From Hawksworthiomyces lignivorus (taxonomy: Eukaryota > Ascomycota > Sordariomycetes > Ophiostomatales > Ophiostomataceae), in assembly GCA_002917075.1 (NCBI GenBank), contig NTMA01000031.1, forward strand, positions 1 through 64,000: a stretch of DNA of 64,000 bases, read 5' to 3'. The notes beneath the pieces were generated by a model, which worked only from the letters and a program-made list of their open reading frames with translations, was not told the origin of the DNA and did no database searches. Below, one piece after another: positions 22,310-31,832 of the stretch (the stretch's first letter is position 1; every line of letters starts with the position of its first letter). A program made the position numbers and the translations under genes.

Positions 22310-24544
22310 CTATTCCAGAAACTCCATCAGCGCCGTCAGCATCTCGTGCATGTCCTTGCCGTCGGCGATGGTCAGGTCGAGCTCGTCGCGGCGCTCCTGC
22401 AGGGACTGGCGCAGCACGGCGAGCGAGTCGCCGCGTTCGGCCAGCACGGCGCGGATCTTGGCGCGGGCGCCGTCGTCCTCGGCGGCGAGCCAGGCCAGGA
22501 TGGTGTCGAGGGTCTGCAGGGCGAGCAGGCCGGCGTCCATCTGGCGGCCGAGGCGCTCGGCGGCCCAGGCCTCTTTTTCCTCGGCACCGTCGTCGTCGTC
22601 GGGCAGCGCGGCGGCGTAGCGCGGGCCGCGGCCCTCGGCGTCCATGTGGCGGTCGACGAGGGCGACGCGGGCGGCGTACTGGGGCCGCAGGGCCATGAGC
22701 TGGTCGACCTTTTGGTAGTCCTTCTCGACGAACTTGGCGAGCAGGCGGACGCGCTCGGGGGCGTCGGCGGGCAGCAGGCGCAGCATGGAGGCGAAGAGGG
22801 CGAGCAGGCGCTCGGCGGTGGGGCCGGCGCGCAGGCCCGCGTCGGCATCTTCCTTGGATTTCTTGTGCTTCTTGCCGTGCTTCTTGCCGCCGCCGGCCTC
22901 GTCGTCGTCGCCCCGCATAAACAGCGTGAAGAGCGTCTTGAGCCCGCCGGCGTCGACAACGCGGCGGCAGACGGGACCGGCGCGGCTGCCGGCGGCGGCG
23001 TGGTCCAGAAGGCGCAGGGCGGGGCCGCGGGCGCGGCGGGCGTCCTTGAGCAGTAGCAGGCACAGCTCGACGCCCTCGGCGTCGAGGAACTTTGCCTTGC
23101 CGAGGGGGAGGGCGTCGTCTGCGTCAGCGTCGGCGCCGTCCGCGCTCTCGGACGAGTCCTCGTCCTCGTCCACCAGGTACGTCAGCGCCTCAAACAGATT
23201 CTCCATGTACTCCTCCTCGTCGCTGCCGCGCGGCGGGTCGCGGCGGCGGTAGGCGGCGACCAGCTGCAGCAGCACGTCGACGGCGTCGCGCTCGGCCAGG
23301 CGGCGCGCGTTGCGCGGCGACGCCTGCGCCAGCACGGCCAGGATCTCGGCGGCGTACTGGCGGTTCTGCGAGACGGCGGCGGACCCCTCCTCGCTCCCGC
23401 CGTCGACGCGCCGCACGCGCCCCAGCAGCCAGTCCACCAGGCCGTCGTGGCCGCCCAGGGCCTCGGCGGCGGCGCGGCTGGCGCGGCTGCCCGCCGAGTC
23501 CGCCGAGTCCGCCGCACCCCCTGCGCCCGAGCACAGGTTCTCCACGATGCCCAGCGCGTGGTACACGCCCGTGCGGTCGGCCTCGTCGGCCGACCCGTCC
23601 AGCCGCGCCAGGTTCGCGACCAGCAGCCCCACCAGGTCGGCCGCCAGCAGCGCGTCCACCAGCGCGGCCCAGTCGCCGTCGGCCGCGTCCACGTCCTCGT
23701 CCGTCAGCTCGCCCACGATCTCGATCGCCGCCAGCGCAATATCCGTGTTGTCGTGCGCCAGCAGCCCCACCAGGCTCGCCGCCGTCCCCAGCCGCGCCAG
23801 CTCCGGGTACAGCGCCGGGTGCTCGCCCACAATCGACAGCGCCCGCACCGCCGCGTCCAGGTCCGCCTCGCTGCCGATGAACCGCGTCGGCTCGCTCTCG
23901 TACCGCGCCCGCAGCTCCGCGTTGCGGCTGATCCGCTTCTCCAGCGCCAGCGCCGTCCGCCGCAGCCACGCCGCGTCGTACGTCGCCTCCTCCTCTGCCA
24001 CCACCGCCTCCGCAGGCTCCCGCGCTCCGCCGCCCCGCTTGCCGCCGCCGCCGCCGTCGCCTTCGTCGTCCTGCCCTTCGACGTAGTCTAGGATGCTCGC
24101 CTCGGTCCGCGTGATGCCGCCGCCAAAGAACCGCCCCTCCTCGTCGTCGCCTTCCTCCTCATCGCCCGGCGGTGGTGCTGGGCCATAGTCGCCATCGTCC
24201 TCATCTTCTGGTGGTGGCCGTGATGGGCCCGCCTCGACATCGTCTTCGTCCTCCACGCGCGCGTGGCGCGAGCTGCTGCCGTTGGTCGAATATTTCGCCG
24301 ACTTGTAGATTTCGTCTGCAAAGGGGGAGAAGCGACAGTTAGTCTCGTGCAGGCGCACAGCAAACAATGAAACTAGGGCGAAGGGAGACGCAAGGAAACC
24401 TTACTGGGGTCGCTAATTGGCTCGAACTTGCGTTTGCTTGGAACGCCCGATTTCTGGTGTTGTCAGCGATGCGTTACGTGGACGAATAGATTGACTTGGC
24501 GAGAACTTTCTGCTCACCTTGAAGAGCTCGTCGATGCTCGTCAT
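22310..24544 (-). CDS. CTNNBL1: Beta-catenin-like protein 1 homologue (CTNNBL1), spliceosome-associated armadillo protein
   Basis: Exons (minus) 24544-24518, 24453-24405 and 24315-22310, 693 aa. Exon 1 encodes MTSIDELFK, exon 2 KSGVPSKRKFEPISDP with a basic KRK patch that may act as a nuclear signal, and exon 3 continues NEIYKSAKYS. CTNNBL1 is an armadillo-like protein of the Prp19/CDC5L-associated spliceosome complex. Seen: an acidic and Pro/Asp-rich region (residues about 40-110), FFGGGITRTEASILDYVEG, and helical repeats including LARLGTAASLVGLLAHDNTDI and AAIEIVGELTDEDV. The C-terminus retains the RVRLLAKFVEKDYQKVDQLMALR block. Third positions are extremely GC-rich, so many overlapping open frames on the opposite strand are shadows. 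It is convergent with VMA10. Confidence 0.93.
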
Positions 24545-25479
24545 TTTGGTCAGGCAAGCGAGAAATCAAAAGGGGGGATATGCAGTCTAGAGAGAGCTGT
24601 CTATTGAGTTCTCTGCAACGCGAGGAGGAGAGGTGAATGCGCCAAGAAGCAAGAAAAGGATGAAGTTGCAGAAACATGTGAGGCTGCGAAATGCAACAAA
24701 GCAAGCACAGAGTCGGATTTCTCGCCGTAGTGCATAATTTGCCTTAGTGCGCTCATAGCGTTTTCCATTGCATTGGGGGAAGGCTACAGGCCTTGGGTCC
24801 AGTAAAATTCAGTTGCTTCTTAGCTCAGGGCTCCACTGCAGCAGCTAAAGTGACAGGCAGAATTTGCCCATGCATACGGATTAATATGTAAGGCTTCAGT
24901 CTGGACAATGAAGACAGAAATTCGAAGAGCATGCCAACATGCATTCCTTTTGGACGAAATCAAGGCAAGCATCGTGCAAGAGTACATCGAACAAGACTCC
25001 ATATGCAAGATATAGGTAGATGCAGTCATGGTCACAGAAAATCAGGCACATAGAACACGAAGCTGTGGAATTCAATAAATGGCATCACATAACAAAACCA
25101 GGTATTACAAGCGTACGCCTATACATAGCTGACATCATATACACGTAGGACGTGTTGTTTCTAAGCTTGAAAAGTCCAAGTGCTTATCCAGCATTATAGT
25201 TTGTCCCACCCCAGCAGGACTTGCAAGTATCTCCCTTGCAGACATTGTCCCTCTGATCTAATAGACGACCGCTCAAGAATCAAATCTTCTGAAATTTCCC
25301 GTACGTGGGCGCTGCAGGTCATGTATCCGTGGCCTGTACAGGTCTTACAGCCGGCACACGTCTGTGTGTGAGGCTCGCATGGTGAATGAAATCGTTGGAA
25401 TAGCGGAGTGGCATCGCGGCAACCCTTCCTCCTAGCTCTGCTTCAGTCTCTGCGCCGCGTTGGCAATCGGCAGCAGCGG
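24545..25479. other. Intergenic DNA, no gene seen
   Basis: A+T-rich after the CTNNBL1 promoter; open frames under 80 codons without motifs. Ends at the 3' end of the HET-S homologue. Confidence 0.5.
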
Positions 25480-26313
25480 TCAGTCGTCCCAGATCCCCTT
25501 GCCTCCATACGTGTTTCCAATCTGGACGCGAGCTTCGCCGCTCGCCTCCACGATTCCCACCACGTTTGTCGCTTGGTCTCGGACGCAGATCTCGTCAGCA
25601 AATGTCGCATCCGTGAAAACGTCGCCGAGCTGGAATCTTGCGCGGTCTGTCGTCAACATCTTGCCGACTGAGTTGCGCGCTGCGACGGTGCCGGTCTGGT
25701 GCACTTCTGCGATTATGCGGGCTGCCATGCGCGGCCCGTCCTCGACTTCTTCGATTTCTATGTCTGCCAGCTGGCGGGGCGCTTCGGCAGGGCACACCTT
25801 GTCCAGGTCGTCGACCAGGGCGGTGACCTGGTCGACCAGTGTCTCGAATTGCTTGCCGTCGTACAGCGCCCACGCCGTCTTCTTTGCTAGCCCGGTCTCT
25901 GCCTGCCTGCGGCGCACCACGTCCCGCAGCCGATGGTGCAGCGCACGGCCGGTCCGATCTGTGCCGCTTTGTTGGAGCAGCGCGTGATCCTGCGGGCCCG
26001 GCGCGCGCTCGTACCGCTTCGACTTCTCTTGGGCGCGCTCAAACAGGAGCGCCAGCTGCGCCAGGATCGCCTGCGCCAGCTGCACCCGCCGGTCGGCCGG
26101 CGCGCGGGCGCGGAAGCGCGGGTCATCGCGGACCCCCACCGCCTCGCCCCACTGCGCCAGCCGCGCCCGCGCGACTTCTAGCCGCAGCTGGCACCGTTCG
26201 TAGTCGGCCCCATAGTGGCGGCCCTGCTGAACGTACTCAAAGCACTCGACGCAGTTGTTGAAGAGCGCCGCTACGCTCAGCGCGCTGGCTATGGTGCCAA
26301 AGAGCTCGGCCAT
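25480..26313 (-). CDS. het-S: HET-S homologue: HeLo domain plus two HET-s amyloid motifs
   Basis: Single exon, 277 aa (Podospora HET-s/HET-S is 289 aa). The known HET-S protein is a dormant pore-former: its C-terminal domain folds as a beta-solenoid amyloid when seeded, which unmasks the HeLo domain for membrane insertion and kills the cell. Seen: HeLo domain at about 1-220 with family N-terminus FGTIASALSVAALFNNCVEC and later KKTAWALYDGKQFETLVDQV and IEIEEVEDGP. The C-terminal motif R1 starts near residue 224 (RARFQLGD) and R2 near 260 (EARVQIGNTYGGKGIWDD). They are about 36 residues apart, as in HET-s. Residue 33 is His, the HET-S (killer) state rather than the Pro of the HET-s prion allele. 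ATG at 26313 is inside a longer open frame and is chosen by homology. The gene is divergent from an amyloid-tagged NLR. Confidence 0.94.
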   Translation of the reverse strand: MAELFGTIASALSVAALFNNCVECFEYVQQGRHYGADYERCQLRLEVARARLAQWGEAVGVRDDPRFRARAPADRRVQLAQAILAQLALLFERAQEKSKRYERAPGPQDHALLQQSGTDRTGRALHHRLRDVVRRRQAETGLAKKTAWALYDGKQFETLVDQVTALVDDLDKVCPAEAPRQLADIEIEEVEDGPRMAARIIAEVHQTGTVAARNSVGKMLTTDRARFQLGDVFTDATFADEICVRDQATNVVGIVEASGEARVQIGNTYGGKGIWDD

Positions 26314-26859
26314 CGATGATAAAGGAGATTCCCTTGCGAGGTCGACCTTTTCAAAGTCTAACACACACACCCCTGATTCAATAAGGAGCAAAAAGCGCCT
26401 AGGACCCTGTAACAGGAAGTCTATCAATAAGCGCTAGGTGTGTCGAAAAAGGTGTATTCACAGCATGATCAAATTTGTGCCTAGTCTGTTGGCGAGCCAT
26501 TGCCTTAGAATCACAAGGCTTGGGCAATCCGCAGGCTGCTGGTTTAACCCTTTTCAGACCGAAAGAGAGGGCGCCTAATTGCAACCCTCCCTTCCAAAAA
26601 CAGAGACTGAGCTGACGCTGCGAGGTTGATGTCAGCCAATCAGGACTCTATGCCTCCTCGTGAGGCTGACAGACCACAGAAAATGAGCTCCTTGAGACGA
26701 GTGTCGGGCGTCAGTGCTGCTCCGTTTCTCTGAGAACAGGTCAACACTTCTAGACACTTCTTTGTGGGACGAACCTCTCTCTATTCGTCTGCGCTGTCGC
26801 ACAGCAGCGTTACTCAATCTCGGCCAGCTGTTTGTGAAATTTTGCAGTCTAAACAAAAC
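26314..26859. promoter_or_regulatory. Divergent promoter between HET-S homologue and its NLR
   Basis: 546 bp between the two divergent start codons, suggesting shared control of effector and receptor. No specific binding site can be defended by eye. Confidence 0.55.
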
Positions 26860-29481
26860 ATGCCTCGAGAGACAGAGCCTCCGGGGCGGAAAGACCAGCT
26901 CGGTCAAAAGCGGCATTCTCGGCGACGCTCTGCCATCCTGCGCTGGTTTCGCGGCAACACGCATACGCCGGCAGCGGGCAACACGTACACTCCCAAGCAT
27001 TCTCCACCCTCTTTTGAAATAGATGGCCTTCCTACTGCTCGCCCTGGTGCGTCTAATGTTGTCGAAGCACTAAGGGCCGACGGCCAGGCGCACGTACAGA
27101 TTGGAAACAGCACTACCTATAACGTTCACTATGGGAACCAAGAACCGTCTCACTTGGCTCATGTGGAAGCTCGCCATTCTACAAACGACGAGGCACCCCT
27201 CTGCATCATCCCGTTTGGCCGCAATAGAGACTTTGTTGGCCGCCAGACGATCCTGGATCAGCTTCTTAAAACCGTCCCGCCAAGGGCAGACCCTCACGAC
27301 TGTCAGCGGATAATTATCGAAGGTCTAGGCGGAGTCGGAAAGACGCACATTGCGCTGGAGACGGTCTACCTGCTGCGCGACAAGCATCCCGACTGTGCCG
27401 TCTTCTGGGTTCCCGCTGTAGACATAGCTACTTTTGAGAACGCCTACCGCGACATCGGCCGCCAACTGAACATTCCAGGAATCGACGACGACAAAGCGGA
27501 CATCAAGCTGCTTGTCAAGAGAGCGCTCAGCCAAAGCTCCGACTACTGGCTAATGGTGATTGACAATACCGACGATTTGGGTCTGCTGGCTAGAGGAAGG
27601 GCACCACTACGCGACTATCTTCCTTTTAGCTATAAAGGCTCTCTTCTCTTCACAACACGGAACCATGCTGCTGCCCAAAAGCTTGGCATTCGGTCAGCAA
27701 ATGTCGTCCGCGTGACAGAGATGAGCAGATCAGAAGCCGCTGAAATGCTGCAAAAAACCCGAAACATAGCTCAGAAGCACGACACGGAGAGTATACCAAG
27801 GTTGGCTGACTACCTGTCCAATCTACCGCTTGCTATCAAACAGGCGTCTGCCTATATGGACAGAGCAGGAATAACTGCGGCGAAGTATCTAGAATATTGC
27901 CAGTCGAGCGACACGCAAATGATCGAACTCCTCAGCAAAGACTTCGATGACCTTGGCCGCTACAAAGGCACCCAAAATCCAGTCGCTACCACTTGGCTGA
28001 TCTCTTTCCAGCACATCTTCCAGGAGAATCGAGCTGCGGCGCAATGCCTCCAGTTCATGTCGTTGCTCGCTGAGAAGGGTATTCCAAAGAGTCTCCTACC
28101 GCTAAGTGAAGATCCGTTAGAGTCTGAGGAGGTTATCGCAACTCTGAAAGCATATGGATTTATTACCGAGAATGCGGACGAGAAATCTTTTCAGATGCAT
28201 AGACTTGTGCGACTGGCGATGCAGAACTGGCTAATGGTGACAGGAAAGATGACTGCATGTGTCACAAGTGTGATCCAACGGCTGCATGAGATGTTCCCTT
28301 GGCCAGAACATGACAACAAAGATATCTGGATAACGTATCTTCCGCATGCTATAGCAGCGTTAGAATTCCGAGGTAGTTCATTAGATAAGAGAATTGTGGG
28401 AGGATTTCTGTTCGTGATAGGGTGCTGCTACATTTATCAAGGCAAGTACGGGAAGGCCGAAACGACTTATCGACAAACAATTAAGCTCCACACAGAAGTA
28501 CTAGGAATCAAGCATCCTGATACACTCCACAATCAAAATATCCTTGCCATCGTTCTTAGGAACCAAGGAAAACTCGAAGAGGCCGAAGCGATACATCGAC
28601 AAACGTTAAAGCTTCACATGAAAGTACTAGGAGTCGAGCATCCTGATACACTTATAAATCAAAATAACCTTGCCAGGGTTCTCAGGGACCAAGGAAAATT
28701 CGAAGAGGCCGAAGCGATACATCGACAAACGTTAAAGCTTCAAATGAAAGTACTAGGAGTCGAGCATCCTAGTACACTTAACAGTCAAAATAACCTTGCC
28801 ATCGTTCTCAGGAATCAAGGAAAACTCGAAGAGGCAGAAGCGATACATCGACAGACGTTAGAGCTTCAAATGAAAGTACTAGGAGTCGAGCATCCTGATA
28901 CACTTAACAGTCAAGATAGCCTTGCCGTCGCTCTCAGAGACCAAGGAAAATTCGAAGAGGCCGAAACGATACATCGACAGACGTTAAAGCTTCAAATGAA
29001 AGTACTAGGAGTCGAGCATCCTGACACACTTTACAGTCAAAGTAACCTTGCCATCGCTCTCAGAGACCAAGGAAAATTCGAAGAAGCCGAAGCGATACAT
29101 CGACAGACGTTAAAGCTTCGAACGAAAGTACTAGGAGTCGAGCATCCTGACACACTTTACAGTCAAAGTAGCCTTGCCATCGCTCTCAGTAACCAAGGAA
29201 AATTCGAAGAAGCCGAAGCGATACATCGACAGACGTTAAAGCTTCGAACGAAAGTACTAGGAGTCGAGCATCCTGACACACTTTACAGTCAAAGTAGCCT
29301 TGCCATCGCTCTCAGTAACCAAGGAAAATTCGAAGAAGCCGAAGCGATACATCGACAGACGTTAAAGCTTCGAACGAAAGTACTAGGAGTCGAGCATCCT
29401 TATACACTCAACAGTCAAAATAACCTTGCCAAGGTATTGCGAGCTCAGGGCAAACCTGAGGAGTCTAAGACACTTTATTGA
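26860..29481 (+). CDS. NLR-like receptor: N-terminal HET-s amyloid motif, NB-ARC ATPase, TPR array
   Basis: Single exon, 873 aa from the first in-frame ATG (context aaacATGcc). The open frame extends further upstream without an ATG. Residues about 64-90 carry an amyloid motif: ASNVV...GQAHVQIGN, closely matching the R2 region of the neighbouring HET-S homologue (ATNVV...GEARVQIGN; 12 of 20 aligned positions identical). Then come FVGRQTILDQLL, NB-ARC P-loop GLGGVGKT at about 145-152, Walker B-like YWLMVIDNTDD, sensor-like GSLLFTTRN, a NLPLAIKQASAYM GxP-type motif and MHRLVRLAMQNWL. The C-terminus is eight 42-residue TPR units plus a partial ninth. In known amyloid-signalling pairs, ligand binding oligomerises the NLR, stacks the N-terminal motifs into an amyloid seed and converts the effector. 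That role here is inferred from motif match and gene adjacency. Confidence 0.92.
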   Translation: MPRETEPPGRKDQLGQKRHSRRRSAILRWFRGNTHTPAAGNTYTPKHSPPSFEIDGLPTARPGASNVVEALRADGQAHVQIGNSTTYNVHYGNQEPSHLAHVEARHSTNDEAPLCIIPFGRNRDFVGRQTILDQLLKTVPPRADPHDCQRIIIEGLGGVGKTHIALETVYLLRDKHPDCAVFWVPAVDIATFENAYRDIGRQLNIPGIDDDKADIKLLVKRALSQSSDYWLMVIDNTDDLGLLARGRAPLRDYLPFSYKGSLLFTTRNHAAAQKLGIRSANVVRVTEMSRSEAAEMLQKTRNIAQKHDTESIPRLADYLSNLPLAIKQASAYMDRAGITAAKYLEYCQSSDTQMIELLSKDFDDLGRYKGTQNPVATTWLISFQHIFQENRAAAQCLQFMSLLAEKGIPKSLLPLSEDPLESEEVIATLKAYGFITENADEKSFQMHRLVRLAMQNWLMVTGKMTACVTSVIQRLHEMFPWPEHDNKDIWITYLPHAIAALEFRGSSLDKRIVGGFLFVIGCCYIYQGKYGKAETTYRQTIKLHTEVLGIKHPDTLHNQNILAIVLRNQGKLEEAEAIHRQTLKLHMKVLGVEHPDTLINQNNLARVLRDQGKFEEAEAIHRQTLKLQMKVLGVEHPSTLNSQNNLAIVLRNQGKLEEAEAIHRQTLELQMKVLGVEHPDTLNSQDSLAVALRDQGKFEEAETIHRQTLKLQMKVLGVEHPDTLYSQSNLAIALRDQGKFEEAEAIHRQTLKLRTKVLGVEHPDTLYSQSSLAIALSNQGKFEEAEAIHRQTLKLRTKVLGVEHPDTLYSQSSLAIALSNQGKFEEAEAIHRQTLKLRTKVLGVEHPYTLNSQNNLAKVLRAQGKPEESKTLY
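28411..29478 (+). repeat. 126-bp tandem repeats encoding 42-aa TPR units
   Basis: Units start at 28411, 28537, 28663, 28789, 28915, 29041, 29167, 29293 and 29419 (last partial), all in frame. Units 29041 and 29167 differ at three of 126 bases. Units 29167 and 29293 differ only near their 3' ends. The outer units are more diverged, which indicates recent duplication or gene conversion in the middle of the array. Each codes LAxxLxxQGKxEEAExIHRQ-type TPR sequence. Confidence 0.95.
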
Positions 29482-30554
29482 GTAATTCAATGTGTTAGAA
29501 ATTATATAGTGAAGTTTACATGTGTGCATGATGACACTACAAGCGTTAAGAGTGAGCATCTCAACGTGTGAAAATAGACTTTAAGAATTGATCTATTCTC
29601 AACATAAGGGGTTACATTGACACGGGTTTGAATTACGGTACTAGATTTTTTGATATTACAAAAATGTAAATAAGTAATTGCTTCCCCTTTATATATTTTC
29701 ACTCTCTAGGCACTCGAAAGCGAGTAGTCTTCTTGCAAGTCTACAGATAACTTTGGCAAATGATCCGCGCCAGATGAGCTTTTTTTTAACTAGCTATGCA
29801 GGTTTTATTACATCCAACCTATGTAGCAACCTCTTGGTGTCACCACTGGGTTTATGCTTAAGGTGAAGGAAGAACAGCGCAAATAAGTTGTGCACCAGCG
29901 TAGGTGCTGTTTCTAGCCTTCCTGGGCGACTACTGAAGGTGTAATCTAAGCCTCGCTAGTGGACGGACTTGGAGCACAGGGAAGGGGGCACTAAGCTAAT
30001 CAAGCTGCCCAGCTCAATTTTTACTTTGGCTGCGGTGGATGAGATACCAGATGGAAAATTGAAATAGGTATGTGGGTAATTCACTGGTAAAGACTAAGCC
30101 AGAGGTGGCAGTAAGCTAGCAGACCCGACGGTTGATGAGAAGTCTTTGAACCATATCATTCAACAGAGTGCCGCAGCTACTTGGGCCTCTTACTATCCGT
30201 GTGAAAGAATTCTTTAACAGATTCTTTAATAGATTGATGAGGGCGTAAGCCGACGTTGCTCTGTGGAATCTGCTGCGGTTGCGATGAATGGAGAGGAAAG
30301 CTATTTAGGGTGCTGACACACCGCCCTTGCTGGGCTTCTGTGAAGAAGCAGGCCGCTACAAGAGTCACAACCCACTCTGCCAGATCGTTTCCACTATGGA
30401 ATCTTAGTCGCACTGCATGCGACTCTCTCTATATTCGAGGCTCTAACAAGACAGAGCATCGCGGACTTATAAATCTCTACACTTCAGCAAAAAGGCATTA
30501 AAGAGACAGAAGCAGTCACAAAAGTTTCCTAATCTCGTTACGCGGCGCAGTACA
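29482..30554. other. Intergenic DNA, no gene seen
   Basis: About 1.1 kb, A+T-rich, without a supported frame. The last 100 bases are the probable promoter of the histidine-phosphatase gene. Confidence 0.5.
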
Positions 30555-31505
30555 ATGCCTCCAACCGTCATTCTAGTGCGCCATGCGCAGGCTTTGCACA
30601 ACATTGCAGATAAGTGGAAGCAGATTTGGCTTTTTTTGTGTTATTCGATGATTCTGCTCCCATTGACTACTGTTTGTACCTAACATTCTCTTGGCCTCGC
30701 TGTACATGACTGGAGCATACCAGATCCAGGTCTCTCTGAGCTCGGTTTTGAGCAGTGCCAAAAACTGCGCGAGACGCTGCGGATGACACTGCCCAGCAAG
30801 CTGGACGTGCAGTTAGTCCTCGTCAGTCCGATGAAGCGCACGCTGCAGACGGCATTGGCTTCGCTTGACTGGCTCTTGGCTACGGGCGTTCCCATCCAGG
30901 CACACGCCGGATGGCAAGGTATTGCCCCGCGTCTCCGCCTGCCCGCCCGCCCTTCTCCACTCGAGCACGCAGACACAGCAGAGTGCTGACGGCTGACATT
31001 CTTCTGCGCAGAGACAACAGATCACGCTTGCGACATTGGCTCGCCCGTGGACGTCCTGCAGAAGGAATTTTCCACAGTTGACTTCTCCCAGGTCGACCCC
31101 ATCTTCCCGGACAAGACGTCCGAGCGGGCCCGCTTCTACGCCTACAACCGCCGGGCGCTGGTGGCGCGGGCGCAGCACGTGCTGGCCGAGCTGCACGCGC
31201 GGCCCGAGGCCGTGGTGCTGGTGGTGTCGCACTCCGCCTTCCTCAGCAAGGCCGTGAGCGGAAGCATGTTTGGCAACGCCGACTTCCGCATCTTTTCGTT
31301 TGAAGACGTGGAGGCGCCGCCGCCGCCGGTGGCCGACCCGCCATCAGAGCCGCCAACAGACGGCGCGCATCTGGCAAGCAGCTCGACGGACATTCCGCCC
31401 TTGGTCTACCGGCTGCGCGAGTGGGACGAGACGCGGGAGTCGCACGGCGGCATGGGCTGGAGCTACGACAAGATCCGGAAGATCGGGGACGAACTACCGA
31501 TATGA
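30555..31505 (+). CDS. Histidine phosphatase superfamily (phosphoglycerate mutase-like) protein
   Basis: Exons 30555-30609, 30706-30918 and 31012-31505, 253 aa. The fold carries a catalytic His that becomes phosphorylated. Here the motif is ILVRHAQALHN at residues 5-15, with SPMKRTLQTA as the arginine segment and VVLVVSHSAFL holding the second His. The middle matches the fungal subgroup: WQETTDHACDIGSP then VDFSQVDPIFPDKTSERARFYAYNRRALVARAQHVL. The substrate is unknown; many members are broad acid or sugar phosphatases. Intron 2 is ordinary (GTATTG...GCGCAG). Intron 1 (30610-30705) best fits ATAAGT...TGTAC, an AT-AC intron, giving HNIADDWSIPDPGLSELG of correct family length. A GT-AG alternative (donor 30612, acceptor at about 30716) would shorten this conserved stretch by two residues. 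Confidence 0.85.
30610..30705 (+). other. Putative AT-AC intron
   Basis: The intron begins ATAAGT (a GTAAGT consensus with G1 changed to A) and ends ...GCTGTAC. A CTAAC branch element lies about 22 nt before the end. The exon bases AT repeat at both boundaries, so the junction could be drawn in three ways, none of them GT-AG. Only the AT-AC version follows a known class (U2-type AT-AC). Confidence 0.6.
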
Positions 31506-31832
31506 TGCAGGCCTCTATTGTTTTTCACGATACGTCATACGCCAATGCAAGCGCTGTTTTGTGATGCAGTGTTTATTCGTCTGGTTGCTTGGTCTGCTTT
31601 CATGCATGCCATATTTCATACTGCCAGCCTATTCCAACATTTTGGCGTCTCAGCCTTTTGCTTATTTATGCAAAAACATTGCCCAAAAGATTCAAAAGTA
31701 AATGAAAAACCGCTTATCGACATTCCTCCATACAGGACTATGTATCATATTATCATTAGAAATTTAGCAAATCAATGGTCTTGGTGTGCCAAGGAAAGAA
31801 ATAAAAAAAAGAGAGACAACAGTCAAGTATCC
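31506..31832. other. Intergenic DNA between convergent genes
   Basis: 327 bp of A+T-rich 3' flanks; no gene seen. Confidence 0.5.

Noticed and set aside
29600..29660. Possible tRNA B box (gggtttgaattacgg)
   Set aside because: It does not match GGTTCGANTCC and no acceptor or anticodon stem can be folded around it.
30612..30716. GT-AG alternative for intron 1 of the histidine-phosphatase gene
   Set aside because: The donor AAGTGGAA is weak and the product shortens a conserved spacing by two residues; AT-AC boundaries fit better.
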